Shown: positions 8,997 through 18,642 of the stretch, piece after piece | Position numbering within the stretch: position 1 is the stretch's first letter | Layout: each line of letters opens with the position of its first letter | Assembly (NCBI GenBank): GCA_043808325.1 | Contig: JAZDEY010000068.1 | Coordinates: forward strand, 1-64,000 | Length of the DNA stretch: 64,000 bases | Source of the DNA: JAZDEY01 sp043808325 [NCBI: Candidatus Eiseniibacteriota bacterium] | GTDB taxonomy: Bacteria > Arandabacterota > Arandabacteria > Arandabacterales | Direction of reading: 5' to 3' | Notes under the pieces: generated by a model | Told to the model about the DNA's origin: nothing | Database searches by the model: none | What the model saw: the letters and a program-made list of their open reading frames with translations, nothing else | Made by a program: the position numbers and the translations under genes

Positions 8997-10226
8997 TTAT
9001 CCTATCTCCTTGTCTGCCTTTTCCACCTTACAGATCGCTCCGCCTTCCGCGAAGAGAATGCGGAGGCGGTCACCGGGACCGACCTGTCGGTAGCCGGTGA
9101 CTCTCTCGCCGGTGTCCTGCCTATAACAGACCGAGTAGCCTCGCCGCAGGGTCGAGAGCGGGTTCAAGGACTCGATCTTGCCGACCAGATTGGCGAGCCT
9201 CAGATTCTGGTTATCGACCCGGGTCTTGGTCAATCGCTCGGCAAGCATTATGGTCTCATCCAGATTGCGGGCCGACGTGAGAACCTTGTCGCTGACCCTT
9301 CGCAGGCCATATCGAGTAGCCAGGCCCGAAAGGAAGCTCCGGTGCTTCTCCAGTCGTACCTCGACAGCCAGCGTGGCATGTCGCACCAGGGCAGCAAGCC
9401 GTGTGCGCACGTCCACATAGTCCGAAAGCACGATCGGGGCCGCTGCAGAAGGCGTGGCAGCTCTCACATCGGAGGCAAGATCGGAAATTGTGAAGTCTAT
9501 CTCGTGGCCCACGGCGGAGACCACGGGAATCACCGATGCCCGGATTGCCCTGGCAACGATTTCCTCATTGAAGGCCCACAGGTCCTCAATCGAGCCTCCC
9601 CCTCTGGCGAGGATGATAACGTCTATCCCGCCGAGCGAGTTGAGATCGCGTATTGCCCCGACCACCTCTTCGGCTGCCCCTTCACCCTGGACCCTGACCG
9701 GAGCGACCACGATTTCAATGCCGGCATATATCTTTCGAGCTATTCTTATGAAGTCTCTCACCGCGGCGCCGGTCGGCGAGGTGACGATGCCTAGGCGCGA
9801 GGGGAAATGGGGAAGCGGTCGCTTGCATGATGGATCGAAAAGCCCTTCCTTCTCAAGTGTCGCCTTGAGCCGGTTGAAGGCAAGGTAGAGATCGCCTTGG
9901 CCTGCCGGCAACATTATGTTGACGACGAGCTGGTACTGGCCGCGCCTCTCGTAGACACCAAGCCTACCCTGGGCGAAGACCTTAAGTCCGTCTTCCGGAA
10001 GCACGGAGGCCGGTCTGGAAGACCTGAAAAGAGCGCAACCGAGCTGGGCAAGATCGTCCTTAAGCGTGAAATAGGCGTGCCCCGAGGAATGCAGCGTGCA
10101 ATTGGAAATCTCCCCGACAATCCACACATGAGGAAAACGACTCTCGACCAGGTCTTTGACTGCCGCCGTTATCTCGGAAACGGTGTAGATCTTCTCGCCG
10201 TCCCGGGGACCTTCTAAGGTCTGCAT
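8997..10226 (-). CDS. xseA: Exodeoxyribonuclease VII large subunit
   Basis: 409 residues from ATG 10226. An N-terminal OB-fold (YTVSEITAAVKDLVE, VWIVGEISN) binds single-stranded DNA. The catalytic core has ARGGGSIEDLWAFNEE and SAVGHEIDFTISD, both family signatures. A coiled coil and a C-terminal tail that contacts XseB follow. The enzyme degrades single-stranded DNA to oligonucleotides in the cytosol. The start overlaps the folD stop by 13 bases; an upstream start at 10421 would overlap folD by 200 bases and adds unrelated residues. Confidence 0.96.
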   Translation of the reverse strand: MQTLEGPRDGEKIYTVSEITAAVKDLVESRFPHVWIVGEISNCTLHSSGHAYFTLKDDLAQLGCALFRSSRPASVLPEDGLKVFAQGRLGVYERRGQYQLVVNIMLPAGQGDLYLAFNRLKATLEKEGLFDPSCKRPLPHFPSRLGIVTSPTGAAVRDFIRIARKIYAGIEIVVAPVRVQGEGAAEEVVGAIRDLNSLGGIDVIILARGGGSIEDLWAFNEEIVARAIRASVIPVVSAVGHEIDFTISDLASDVRAATPSAAAPIVLSDYVDVRTRLAALVRHATLAVEVRLEKHRSFLSGLATRYGLRRVSDKVLTSARNLDETIMLAERLTKTRVDNQNLRLANLVGKIESLNPLSTLRRGYSVCYRQDTGERVTGYRQVGPGDRLRILFAEGGAICKVEKADKEIG

Positions 10227-11101
10227 GCGAGATACCTTGCGACCTTGACCGTGTTCATCAAGAGCATGGCAACCGTCAGGGGCCCGACACCGCCCGGCAC
10301 GGGTGTGATCCAGGATGCTTTCTCCGCGAGCGGGCCGAAGTCGGCGTCGCCCACAAGCACGTAGCCCTTCTCGGAAGAAGGATCGCTCACTCGAGTGATC
10401 CCCACATCGACCACGATGCACCCCGGGCGGACCATATCGGCCGTGAGGAAGCGGGGGCTTCCCATCGCAGTCACGACGACGTCGGCAAGTCGGGTCAGTT
10501 CGGCCACATCACGGGTCTTCGAATGGCAGATCGTGACCGTGCAATTCCGACCCTTGCTCTTCTGCATAAGGAGTGCAGCAAGAGGCTTGCCTACAATATT
10601 GCTTCTCCCCACGATCACCACATGCTTGCCTTCGATCGAGATTCCCGAAGCATCCAAGAGTTCGATTATGCCGGCGGGAGTGCAGGGAACCGTGTAGGGA
10701 AAGCCCAGAAGCAGCTTGCCCATGTTCTCAGGCGTCACGCCGTCGACGTCCTTTGAGGGGCTTATGCCGCAAAGGACGGCTTCTGCCCGGATGGCAGGCG
10801 GCAGGGGCAGCTGCACCAAAATGCCGTGGATAGTGGGATCACGATTGAGATCGTCAAGAATGCAGCTCAGCTCGCTCTCGGGAGTCGAGCCGGGAAGCGT
10901 CACCGTCTTGGATGTCACCCCTACCCGCTGACAGGCCTTCTCCTTACTCCGGACATATGTCGCGGAAGCCGGGTCCGCGCCTACCAGCACCACGCACAGG
11001 CAGGGCGTCACTCCCGCCTCTATGAGCAGTCTCACCTCATCGGCTACCCTGGCCTCGATCCGTTTGGCCAGCGGCTTGCCTTCCAGCAGCGCTGCCCTCA
11101 T
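10214..11101 (-). CDS. folD: Methylenetetrahydrofolate dehydrogenase/cyclohydrolase
   Basis: 295 residues. Bifunctional enzyme interconverting 5,10-methylene-THF and 10-formyl-THF with NADP. The conserved YVRSKEKAC (catalytic Lys), QLPLPP, DVDGVTPENMG, PCTPAGI and the nucleotide-binding GRSNIVGKP are all present. It overlaps the preceding metallophosphoesterase gene by 4 bases. One-carbon flow through FolD fits both biosynthesis and an acetyl-CoA-type anaerobic metabolism, but nothing in the window shows the latter. Confidence 0.97.
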   Translation of the reverse strand: MRAALLEGKPLAKRIEARVADEVRLLIEAGVTPCLCVVLVGADPASATYVRSKEKACQRVGVTSKTVTLPGSTPESELSCILDDLNRDPTIHGILVQLPLPPAIRAEAVLCGISPSKDVDGVTPENMGKLLLGFPYTVPCTPAGIIELLDASGISIEGKHVVIVGRSNIVGKPLAALLMQKSKGRNCTVTICHSKTRDVAELTRLADVVVTAMGSPRFLTADMVRPGCIVVDVGITRVSDPSSEKGYVLVGDADFGPLAEKASWITPVPGGVGPLTVAMLLMNTVKVARYLACRP

Positions 11102-11907
11102 CCGCTATCTCCCGGCTCCAGCTGCCAGTTGATTCTCTCGATCGACACCGCCTTGCGCGATTGGGTGTCGACGGAGACCACAACCGCTGAGAGTCGAACA
11201 TCACCGCACGCCGAATCGAAGCGTGACGGGATGCCGGTCAAGAAGCGATCGATTATAGCGCACTTGTCGACGCCGATCACCGAATCAAACGGCCCGGTCA
11301 TTCCCGCGTCAGTGATATAAGCGGTACCCCGCGGCAAGACCCGTTCGTCCGCGGTCTGGACATGGGTATGCGTTCCGATCACCGCGCTCACCCGCCCGTC
11401 AAGGTACCACCCCATCGCCACTTTTTCGCTGGTCGCCTCGGCGTGCATGTCGACGAAAGTCACCATGCCGGGAACCTGGGCCAGCACCGCGTCGGCCGCT
11501 CTAAACGGGCAATCTATAGGCCGCATGAAGACCCTTCCCATCAGATTGATCACACAGACCTTGACTCCACCTGCGGCCTCATAGGTCGCCCAGCCCCTGC
11601 CGGGAACACCCTTGGGATAATTGAGCGGCCTTAAGACATTGGTGAGGGAATCGAGATCAGGAACCACTTCCTTGCGGTCCCAGATGTGATTGCCCGAGGT
11701 CATCACATCTACGCCAAGGCCGGCGAGCTCCTCTACCAGTCTCTTGGTGAGGCCGAAACCGCCGGCAGCGTTCTCACAATTGGCTATGGTGAGCCCGATG
11801 CCGAAATCGCCTTTGAGCTTCGGAAGCAGCCTGTCAACGGCGTCCCGTCCCGCACGGCCGATAAGGTCGCCGATGAAAAGGATTCTCAACTCCCCGCTAC
11901 TTGGCAT
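11098..11907 (-). CDS. ymdB: YmdB-type metallophosphoesterase (TIGR00282)
   Basis: 269 residues. Two-metal phosphoesterase of the YmdB family, which hydrolyses 2',3'-cyclic nucleotides in Bacillus. Metal ligands are in [24 protein letters not shown] and [10 protein letters not shown]. The gene follows rny with an 11-base overlap, the pairing found in many bacteria and consistent with a shared role in RNA turnover. Start ATG 11907. Confidence 0.92.
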   Translation of the reverse strand: MPSSGELRILFIGDLIGRAGRDAVDRLLPKLKGDFGIGLTIANCENAAGGFGLTKRLVEELAGLGVDVMTSGNHIWDRKEVVPDLDSLTNVLRPLNYPKGVPGRGWATYEAAGGVKVCVINLMGRVFMRPIDCPFRAADAVLAQVPGMVTFVDMHAEATSEKVAMGWYLDGRVSAVIGTHTHVQTADERVLPRGTAYITDAGMTGPFDSVIGVDKCAIIDRFLTGIPSRFDSACGDVRLSAVVVSVDTQSRKAVSIERINWQLEPGDSG

Positions 11908-13465
11908 ATTCGATGGCTCTGGTTTCGCGGATCACCACAACCTTGACCTGCCCGGGGTACTCCAGCTCCTTCTCGACCTTTCGGGCAATCTCGCCGGCAA
12001 GCTCCGCAGCCTTGGTGTCGTCGATCTCTTTGCTCTCGACCATGATTCTAATCTCGCGGCCTGCCTGAATTGCAAACGCCTTGGCAACGCCCTTGAAGGA
12101 GTCCGCAACCTTTTCCAGCTTCTCCAGGCGCTTCACGTAGCCCTCCAGAGTCTCCCTGCGGGCGCCGGGGCGAGCGCTTGAGACCGCGTCCGCAGCCTGA
12201 ACCAGGACGGAGATCGCCGAGTCCGTCACAGAATCGCTGTGGTGCGAGGATACCGCATGGACAACCCCCGGATTCTCGCCATACTTCTCCGCGAGCTCAC
12301 CGCCTATCTGGGTATGCGTGCCTTCGGACTCATGGTCGACCGCCTTGCCGATGTCATGAAGAAGTCCTGCCCGCTTGGCAAGTGACACATCGAACTTGAG
12401 CTCAGCGGCCATCATGCCGGCCAGATAGGCCACTTCCTTGCTGTGCTGTAGCACGTTCTGACCGTAGCTGGTCCTGTACTGGAGCCTGCCCAGGAGCTTT
12501 ATCAGCTCCGGGTGGAGGCCGTGAACGCCAATATCAAGCGAGACCTGTTCGCCGACCTCTCTTATCTTCTCGGCCATCTCGGCCTGCACCTTTGCGACGA
12601 TCTCCTCGATCCTTGCCGGGTGGATCCGTCCGTCGGCGACTAGCCTCTCCAGGGCAACTTTGGCCACCTCACGCCTCACCGGATCGAAACCCGAAAGAAT
12701 CACCGCCTCAGGCGTATCATCTATGATCACGTCTATCCCGGTGGAGAGCTCAAAGGACCTTATGTTTCTGCCCTCACGCCCGATTATCCGGCCTTTCATT
12801 TCCTCGCTGGGAAGGGATACCACGGAGACCGTGGATTCCACCACGTGGTCGGCAGCGCATCTCTGAATCGCCAGGGTCAGGATCTCTTTCGCCTCCCGGT
12901 CCCCCTTGCGTTCCGCCTCGTCCCTGATCTGCCTCACAATCTGAGCCGCCTGCTGGCGGGCTTCATTCTCAAGGTTGGTGATCAGCAGCTGCTTGGCCTC
13001 CTCGCTGGTCATCCCGGCGATCTTCTCCAGGCGCGCCAGCTCTTCCCTCACCAGTCTCGCCAGCTCCTGCTCCTTGTCCGAGAGGCTCTTCTCGCGGCCC
13101 CCCACGTCCCTCTCACGTTTCCTTACTTCGGCTTCCTTCTTGTCCAGAATGTCGACCTTGCGATTGAGATTCTGCTCCCGCTCCTGATAGCGCTTCTCGA
13201 GCCGGCTGAGCTCGGCCTTCCGTGCCTGAGTTTCTCTTTCGAAGCCTTCCTTGGCCTTGTACCATTCATCCTTGGCCTCGAGAATCGCTCCGCGCTTCTG
13301 GTTTTCCGCTTCCCTCTTGGCCTCGGATATGATCTTCTCCGCGAGCTTCTCAGTGCTCATCAACTTGGTCTCGCTTGCACGTTTGCGCGCAAACCAGCCG
13401 AGCACGAAGAGCACCATCGCCAACACGACGCTCACCACTACGAACAGTATCATGCTAGAATTCAT
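11897..13465 (-). CDS. rny: Ribonuclease Y
   Basis: 522 residues from ATG 13465, preceded by GGGGAGG at good distance; the upstream start at 13537 is not needed. A single N-terminal membrane helix (5-23) is followed by a long charged coiled coil (about 30-190), a KH domain ([13 protein letters not shown]) and an HD domain with [20 protein letters not shown] and SSHHSD. RNase Y is the membrane-bound endonuclease that starts mRNA decay in many bacteria. A 130-base gap separates it from zapA. Confidence 0.96.
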   Translation of the reverse strand: MNSSMILFVVVSVVLAMVLFVLGWFARKRASETKLMSTEKLAEKIISEAKREAENQKRGAILEAKDEWYKAKEGFERETQARKAELSRLEKRYQEREQNLNRKVDILDKKEAEVRKRERDVGGREKSLSDKEQELARLVREELARLEKIAGMTSEEAKQLLITNLENEARQQAAQIVRQIRDEAERKGDREAKEILTLAIQRCAADHVVESTVSVVSLPSEEMKGRIIGREGRNIRSFELSTGIDVIIDDTPEAVILSGFDPVRREVAKVALERLVADGRIHPARIEEIVAKVQAEMAEKIREVGEQVSLDIGVHGLHPELIKLLGRLQYRTSYGQNVLQHSKEVAYLAGMMAAELKFDVSLAKRAGLLHDIGKAVDHESEGTHTQIGGELAEKYGENPGVVHAVSSHHSDSVTDSAISVLVQAADAVSSARPGARRETLEGYVKRLEKLEKVADSFKGVAKAFAIQAGREIRIMVESKEIDDTKAAELAGEIARKVEKELEYPGQVKVVVIRETRAIEYAK

Positions 13466-13596
13466 GGGCTGTGCCTCCCCAGCAACTGACGATCGTGACC
13501 ATACAATTGTCTCAGGGAGCGGGACTGCGTACAACAAGGTCGGAAAAACAATCCGGGGTTATGGCGAGGAGATAGCGTGACAAGGTCCCCGTAGGA

Positions 13597-13917
13597 TCAA
13601 GGCACTATCTCCTCCAGCTTTCGCCGCATTCTACGTGTAGAAGTCTCAACATCTTGCACTAACCGTTGCTTCTCAGATCTTTCCCTGAAAAGCTCTTCTG
13701 CAATATTCAAAGCGGCAAGTATAGCTATCTTCGTGAGTGAACCTACAGGTGCCCCGTGTGCAACATCCCTCATCTTTCCGTCCACGTACTGGGCAAACTC
13801 CAGAATATGGTCGGCGTCGGCGTCACCCTTTATCCTGTATTCCTGACCGAAAATCTCAACGCTGACGCCGCTCTTCTCATCCGGCACCTTGATTCCTCCC
13901 GAATCGAACTTAACCAT
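13597..13917 (-). CDS. zapA: Cell division protein ZapA
   Basis: 106 residues. Small FtsZ-ring stabiliser: VEIFGQEYRIKGDADADHI is the typical N-terminal beta region and LTKIAILAALNIAEELF the core helix, followed by a coiled coil. The position between pheT and rny is the same as in many bacteria. In Proteobacteria 6S RNA lies just downstream; I see no 6S-like fold in the 130 bases that follow here. Confidence 0.9.
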   Translation of the reverse strand: MVKFDSGGIKVPDEKSGVSVEIFGQEYRIKGDADADHILEFAQYVDGKMRDVAHGAPVGSLTKIAILAALNIAEELFRERSEKQRLVQDVETSTRRMRRKLEEIVP

Positions 13918-13962
13918 ATTTCCCGAACTGCTTCACCGCCACACCCACTCCCCCAAGTATTC

Positions 13963-14238
13963 TTACTGCAAAGCTTCTACTTTTGCAAGCATTGAAACAA
14001 CTTTGGATTTCAGCAAAGCTTGTTTCTTCTTATATGCCTTATTCTGGGCTACAAGCTCCTCTGACTGGTCTCCCTCCTTTTGACTCTGGCGTAGCTGCTT
14101 GTCAAGATGAGCCAGATTCTCCTCAAGTCTTCTCTTTTCCGCGACTAGATTGTGACCTTCCGTCCTGGCCCGTTTGAGATCTTCCACCAGATTCTCGACT
14201 TTCTCGGCCAAGCGTTCAAGTTCACCGGTAGGCATCAC
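13963..14238 (-). CDS. Small coiled-coil protein, ZapB-like
   Basis: 91 residues that are almost entirely heptad coiled coil (LERLAEKVENLVEDLKRA, then charged repeats to the end). Size, position directly upstream of zapA and downstream of pheT, and coiled-coil nature suggest a division-ring partner like ZapB. Coiled coils look alike, so this is inference from context. Two Met codons are adjacent at the start (14238 and 14235). Confidence 0.6.
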   Translation of the reverse strand: MMPTGELERLAEKVENLVEDLKRARTEGHNLVAEKRRLEENLAHLDKQLRQSQKEGDQSEELVAQNKAYKKKQALLKSKVVSMLAKVEALQ

Positions 14239-14265
14239 TCACCCCGCTCTCCTTACACAAAACGG

Positions 14266-16662
14266 CTATTTCATCCTTATTTTCGCACCAAACTCGCTTC
14301 CAAGCCTCTGCTCTATATTCTTGCAGACCAAGTCGACCTCCTCTTCTTTGAGGGTTCTGGACTCGCTCCGGAAAATTATGCCATAAGCAAGGCTCTTTGT
14401 GCCATCGGGGATTTGTTCACCCCTATAGAGGTCGAAGACCTCGACTGATTCCACCAGGGGACCGCCCTGGGCAAGAATCACCGATCTCACGTCCGATTCC
14501 CTTGTGGCCTCGGGCACCACCACTGCAATATCACGCTTGACCCCAGGGTACTTAGGAATCTCCGCGTACCGGGCGGGCCGGGATGCACGTTCGAGAAGCA
14601 ACCCGAAGTCCAGATCGGCAACATAGAGCCTCCTCCTCGAGTCCACCGCTTCGCAAATGGAAGGCAGGACCTCTCCCAAATGGCCGAGTTCACGCTCGGG
14701 ATCGCTCTTGGTGAGAGTCAGCTTGATCCTCCTGCCGGGATGGAGAATACCGAGGGTGCCTTGCCGGCAACTGACTGCGACTCCCAGGAGATTGCCAAGG
14801 CTCTCGACAATCCCTTTGAGATCGTAAAGATCAAAGTCGGCTGCCCTGGCATACCAGGCCCGCGACTGTCTTACGCCCGAGAGCCCGATCGCGAGTCTAT
14901 AGGGTTCACTGGGCGCTCCCTTGTCCCTGAGATAGACCTTGCCGAGTTCGAACGCGGCTATCGCATCCTGGCCCCTATGTTCATTGCCGACCAGGGCCTT
15001 GACGATTCCCGGGACCAGGCTCGGCCTCAGGAAGGATGTCTGGACTCCGATCGGATTCAAGATCCCCATGCAGTCAGAAGCGGAGAACCCAAAGACCTCA
15101 AGATCCTTGGGCCCGATCATAGCCTCACTGACAACTTCATGAAGCCCCATGCCTTTCAGCGTGTGCTTGATTTCACGGGTCCTGCGCACGTCCTGCGGCA
15201 GCCGGGCGTAGGTCTGACAACTCAGCGTCGTTCTCTCTCCGATGCGGTCATAACCGTAAAGCCGGGCCACGTCCTCAGCCACATCGGCATCACACTCGAC
15301 ATCATCTCTTCTGGTCGGCACTGCCACCTCAAGGTCTTTGCCCGGCGAGACCAGAAAGCCGAGCTTCTCCAGGTAATCGCATATTTCTTGTTCGGGGATC
15401 GATGTCCCCAGAAGCCTGTTTATCCGCTTGGGACTGACGAAGAACCTTTTCGGCCTGACGGGATGCGGGTACACGTCTATCATCCCCTGCGCGACCCGGC
15501 ATTTGGTGTCCTGCTGAATCAGGGAACCGGTCCGCGCAAGCACGTAAAGCACCGCGCCGATATCAACTCCGCGTTCGAAGCGATAGGATGCTTCCGTCGA
15601 TAAGGCAAGCCGCTTCGAAGTCTTCCAGATTCCACAGTGATCGAAATACGCGCCCTCTATCAGAACCCTTCGTGTGGACGGCCCCACCTCCGAGTCCTTA
15701 CCACCGATCAAGCCGGCGATCGCCACCGGCTTCAGGGTGTCGGCAATCACCAGATCGTTGTCGCTCAAGGTATATTCGTTGTCGTCGATCGCCGTCATTT
15801 TCTCACCGTCACGAGCGCGCCTGACGATGATCTTGCTGCCGCTTATCCGGTCAAGGTCGAACGTGTGCAGCGGATGCCCGGTCTCATAGAGCACGAGACT
15901 CGCAGCGTCGACCACATTGTTTATCGGCCGCATTCCTGCAAGCCGTAGCCGCGCTCGGGTCTTTGCAGGCGAACCCCTGACCACAATGTCCTCACACACC
16001 AGAGCACCGTATCTAGGGCATGCTCCGGGGTCCGAGACCTCTACCGATACCAGATCTTCTATCGGAGGGCCGTCCTCGTTGAGCCCGGGCTCGGGAATCA
16101 GCAGCTCCTTACCGAAGACCGCGGCCAGTTCCCTGGCGATCCCGATCAACCCCAGACAGTCGGCTCGGTTCGGGGTGACCTCCATCTCAATCACCGAATC
16201 CTGAAGTCCGAGAGCATCGATAAGGTTGGTCCCGGGAGCAACATCGTCATCGATCCCCAGGAGCTCATCCTTGGAATCATCGAGCCAGGCTTCCTTACCC
16301 GAGCAGAGGACGCACTGGGAGAGGACACCTGCGACTTCCGCGGTGTCGACTGTGCGACCACTTCCCAGCTTCGCCCCCGGAAGTGCAACCACAAAGAGTC
16401 TGCCGGCAGTCACATTCGGAGCGCCGCAGACCGAGACCAGGTCGGCGTACCCGACATTGACCTCTACAATCTTAAGGTGTGGATCGCTGGGATGAGGGGT
16501 GATCTTATTGGCACGGCCGACAACGAAACTGTCCAGCATGCCCCATTCATTGGAAATCACCTTGGCATCGCCGAACCCGAGCATTATGAGGTTGTCGCAG
16601 AGCTCCTCGGGTGCGACGTCTATCTTAACGAATTCCCTGATCCAACCTAATGGAACTCTCAT
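14266..16662 (-). CDS. pheT: Phenylalanyl-tRNA synthetase beta subunit
   Basis: 798 residues, full length. The EMAP-like tRNA-binding domain (about 40-150), B3/4 editing domain, B5 domain and C-terminal FDX-ACB domain (about 705-798, starting YAEIPKYPGVKRDIAVVV) are in the usual order. With PheS it forms the alpha2beta2 enzyme charging tRNA-Phe. It starts 11 bases after the pheS stop. Nothing unusual. Confidence 0.97.
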   Translation of the reverse strand: MRVPLGWIREFVKIDVAPEELCDNLIMLGFGDAKVISNEWGMLDSFVVGRANKITPHPSDPHLKIVEVNVGYADLVSVCGAPNVTAGRLFVVALPGAKLGSGRTVDTAEVAGVLSQCVLCSGKEAWLDDSKDELLGIDDDVAPGTNLIDALGLQDSVIEMEVTPNRADCLGLIGIARELAAVFGKELLIPEPGLNEDGPPIEDLVSVEVSDPGACPRYGALVCEDIVVRGSPAKTRARLRLAGMRPINNVVDAASLVLYETGHPLHTFDLDRISGSKIIVRRARDGEKMTAIDDNEYTLSDNDLVIADTLKPVAIAGLIGGKDSEVGPSTRRVLIEGAYFDHCGIWKTSKRLALSTEASYRFERGVDIGAVLYVLARTGSLIQQDTKCRVAQGMIDVYPHPVRPKRFFVSPKRINRLLGTSIPEQEICDYLEKLGFLVSPGKDLEVAVPTRRDDVECDADVAEDVARLYGYDRIGERTTLSCQTYARLPQDVRRTREIKHTLKGMGLHEVVSEAMIGPKDLEVFGFSASDCMGILNPIGVQTSFLRPSLVPGIVKALVGNEHRGQDAIAAFELGKVYLRDKGAPSEPYRLAIGLSGVRQSRAWYARAADFDLYDLKGIVESLGNLLGVAVSCRQGTLGILHPGRRIKLTLTKSDPERELGHLGEVLPSICEAVDSRRRLYVADLDFGLLLERASRPARYAEIPKYPGVKRDIAVVVPEATRESDVRSVILAQGGPLVESVEVFDLYRGEQIPDGTKSLAYGIIFRSESRTLKEEEVDLVCKNIEQRLGSEFGAKIRMK

Positions 16663-16673
16663 ACCCGGCCCCG

Positions 16674-17699
16674 CTAGAACTGGTTCAAGAACCTGATGTC
16701 ATTCTCGTACAGCAGCCGCATATCGTCTATGCCATACCGGAGCATCGCCATCCGCTCCACACCAAGGCCGAATGCGAACCCCGTAACACTCTGCCGATCG
16801 TAGCCCACGTGATCGAAGACGTTGGGATGGACCATCCCGCACCCGAGGACCTCAAGCCAGCCCGAGTTCTTGCACAGCCTGCAGCCCTTGCCGCCGCAAA
16901 CAAGGCAGGATATATCGAGCTCGGCACTGGGCTCAGTGAACGGAAAGAAATGAGGCCTGAATCGCAGCCTGGTCTCCGGCCCGAAGAATTCTCGTGCGAA
17001 CGCAGCCAGCGTTCCCTTTAGATCGGCCATGCTCACCTCGTAGTCCACATAAAGACCTTCTATTTGATGGAAGCTTACGACGTGTGAGGCATCCGGAGTG
17101 TCTCTGCGGTGGCATCTGCCGGGAACAACCACCCTGACCGGAGGAGGCTGCGATTTCATCACGCGGATCTGCGCCGGCGAGGTGTGGGTCCTCAGGACAT
17201 AGCCCTCACCAACGTAGAACGAGTCGTGCTCGTCTCGTGAAGGATGCCAAGGAGGGAAATTCAAGGCATCAAAGTTGTTGTACTCGCTTTCAACCTCCGG
17301 CCCCTCCACGGGAGTGAAACCCATCCCCACAAAGATATCGACCAGATGGTCCATCACTGCAAGCGTGGGGTGCAAACGACCTATTCGGGCCTTTCTGCCG
17401 GGAAGAGTTATATCGAGGGCCTCTCTGGCAAGCCCCTCGGAATAAGCGGCCTGCTTGAGCTCGCCAAGCCGAGCCTCGAGGACCGAGGTAATCTCGTTCT
17501 TTACTTGATTGAGAAGCCCGCCAAGTTCTTTTCTATCCTCGGGTCCAACCGCTCCCAGCTTCCTCAAGAGGAGTGTAAGAATCCCTTTCCTCCCGAGAAA
17601 TCTGACCCTTATGGCTTCGATCTCATCAAGCGTCCTAGAGGATCTTATTTCCTGGTGAGCGGCTTCGCCTGCTTCCCTCGCCTCATAACGCAGGTCCAT
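16674..17699 (-). CDS. pheS: Phenylalanyl-tRNA synthetase alpha subunit
   Basis: 341 residues from ATG 17699, which has a GGAGAGGG ribosome site and overlaps the rplT end by 17 bases; the longer start at 17759 is deep inside rplT. Coiled-coil N-terminus, then class II catalytic motifs: HPTLAVMDHLVDIFVGMGF, RTHTSPAQIRVM, SFHQIEGLYVD and GFAFGLGVERMAM. Insertion CLVCGGKGCRLCKNSGW carries four Cys, as in many PheS. Confidence 0.96.
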   Translation of the reverse strand: MDLRYEAREAGEAAHQEIRSSRTLDEIEAIRVRFLGRKGILTLLLRKLGAVGPEDRKELGGLLNQVKNEITSVLEARLGELKQAAYSEGLAREALDITLPGRKARIGRLHPTLAVMDHLVDIFVGMGFTPVEGPEVESEYNNFDALNFPPWHPSRDEHDSFYVGEGYVLRTHTSPAQIRVMKSQPPPVRVVVPGRCHRRDTPDASHVVSFHQIEGLYVDYEVSMADLKGTLAAFAREFFGPETRLRFRPHFFPFTEPSAELDISCLVCGGKGCRLCKNSGWLEVLGCGMVHPNVFDHVGYDRQSVTGFAFGLGVERMAMLRYGIDDMRLLYENDIRFLNQF

Positions 17700-18060
17700 A
17701 AGCCCTCTCCAAGGCCTGCTTAGCTCGAGTGACAAATTCCTTGAAAGCAGCCTCGTCATTGAGGGCTAGGTCAGCGAGGATTTTTCTGTCCACAGCGACT
17801 CCATCTTTCTGGAGACCGTCCATCAGCCGTCCGTATCCGATGCCGTTGGTCCTGGCCGCCGCATTGATTCTCGCAATCCACAGGGACCTCATATCACGCT
17901 TGCGCGTCCGACGATCGCGATAAGCATAGACAAGAGCTCTCCTAACCGTCTCGAGAGCCGTACGATAGAGTCTGTGTTTTGATCCTACGTAGCCCTTGGC
18001 CGCCTTCAGTACCTTCCGGCGCCTTCTCCGGGACTGAACTGCCCGTTTAACTCGTGACAT
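17683..18060 (-). CDS. rplT: Ribosomal protein bL20
   Basis: 125 residues, the expected length. Basic N-terminal arm (RVKRAVQSRRRRRKVLK) and the conserved LWIARINAAARTNG segment. A GAGGAGGGAG ribosome site lies inside the end of infC, whose stop overlaps this gene by 14 bases. rpmI (bL35), which almost always separates infC from rplT, is missing from the gap. Confidence 0.97.
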   Translation of the reverse strand: MSRVKRAVQSRRRRRKVLKAAKGYVGSKHRLYRTALETVRRALVYAYRDRRTRKRDMRSLWIARINAAARTNGIGYGRLMDGLQKDGVAVDRKILADLALNDEAAFKEFVTRAKQALERAYGPAL

Positions 18061-18628
18061 CTCCCTCCTCCATCACTTCCTCAGTAGGTTCCGATGCTTT
18101 CTTCGCGATGCCTGGCTTCGGACACACCACCATCATCACGGTCATACCTTCTCTTCTGGGCCCCGACTCGATCGTTGCGATGTCCGCCAGATCGTGCGAC
18201 ACCCTTCTGAGAATACCCATACCTATATCGAGATGAGTAACTTCTCGACCTCGGAAAATCAAGGAAAACTTGACCTTATTATAGCTCTCCAGGAACCTGC
18301 GCGCATTGTTCATCTTAAAGCCGTAGTCATGCGCTTCGATCCCGGGCCTCATCTTTATCTCCTTAAGCTGCACCACGTGTTGCTTACGCTTAGCTTTCTT
18401 CGCTTTCTTGCTGAGCTCGTACTTGTACTTGCCGTAGTCCATTATCCTACAGACCGGTGGAACCGCGCCCGGCGACACCTCAACCAGGTCGCAACCTTTC
18501 TCGCGGGCCTTCTCAATAGCTTCACGGGTGCTTATCACACCTACCATTTGCCCATTCTCGTCCACTACTCGGACCTGGGACACCCTTATTCTCTCATTGA
18601 TCCGAACGTCCTTCGAACCCTTAGTGAT
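18047..18628 (-). CDS. infC: Translation initiation factor IF-3, probable AUC start
   Basis: About 193 residues. N-domain KDVRINERIRVSQVR, linker with two Lys-rich runs, and C-domain with KMNNARRFLE and VKFSLIFRGRE. IF-3 binds the 30S subunit and proofreads initiator tRNA and start codons. No ATG occurs before residue 31. A perfect AGGAGG at 18642-18637 is followed 8 bases later by ATC (18628), in frame and just before KDVRINERIR. The alternative GTG at 18637 overlaps that ribosome site and is too close. Non-AUG starts (AUU, AUC) are a known autoregulatory feature of infC. The C-terminus ends in an acidic tail overlapping rplT. Confidence 0.93.
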   Translation of the reverse strand: MTKGSKDVRINERIRVSQVRVVDENGQMVGVISTREAIEKAREKGCDLVEVSPGAVPPVCRIMDYGKYKYELSKKAKKAKRKQHVVQLKEIKMRPGIEAHDYGFKMNNARRFLESYNKVKFSLIFRGREVTHLDIGMGILRRVSHDLADIATIESGPRREGMTVMMVVCPKPGIAKKASEPTEEVMEEGDVTS

Positions 18629-18636
18629 TTTACCCA

Positions 18637-18642
18637 CCTCCT
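18637..18642 (-). promoter_or_regulatory. Ribosome binding site deciding the infC start
   Basis: AGGAGG on the minus strand, immediately after the thrS stop codon (TAG 18643-18641, which it overlaps). Its spacing is ideal (8 bases) to ATC 18628 and unsuitable for GTG 18637. Confidence 0.7.

Noticed and set aside
13466-13596. 6S RNA between zapA and rny
   Set aside because: The position is right for Proteobacteria, but no long bulged hairpin of 6S type is visible.
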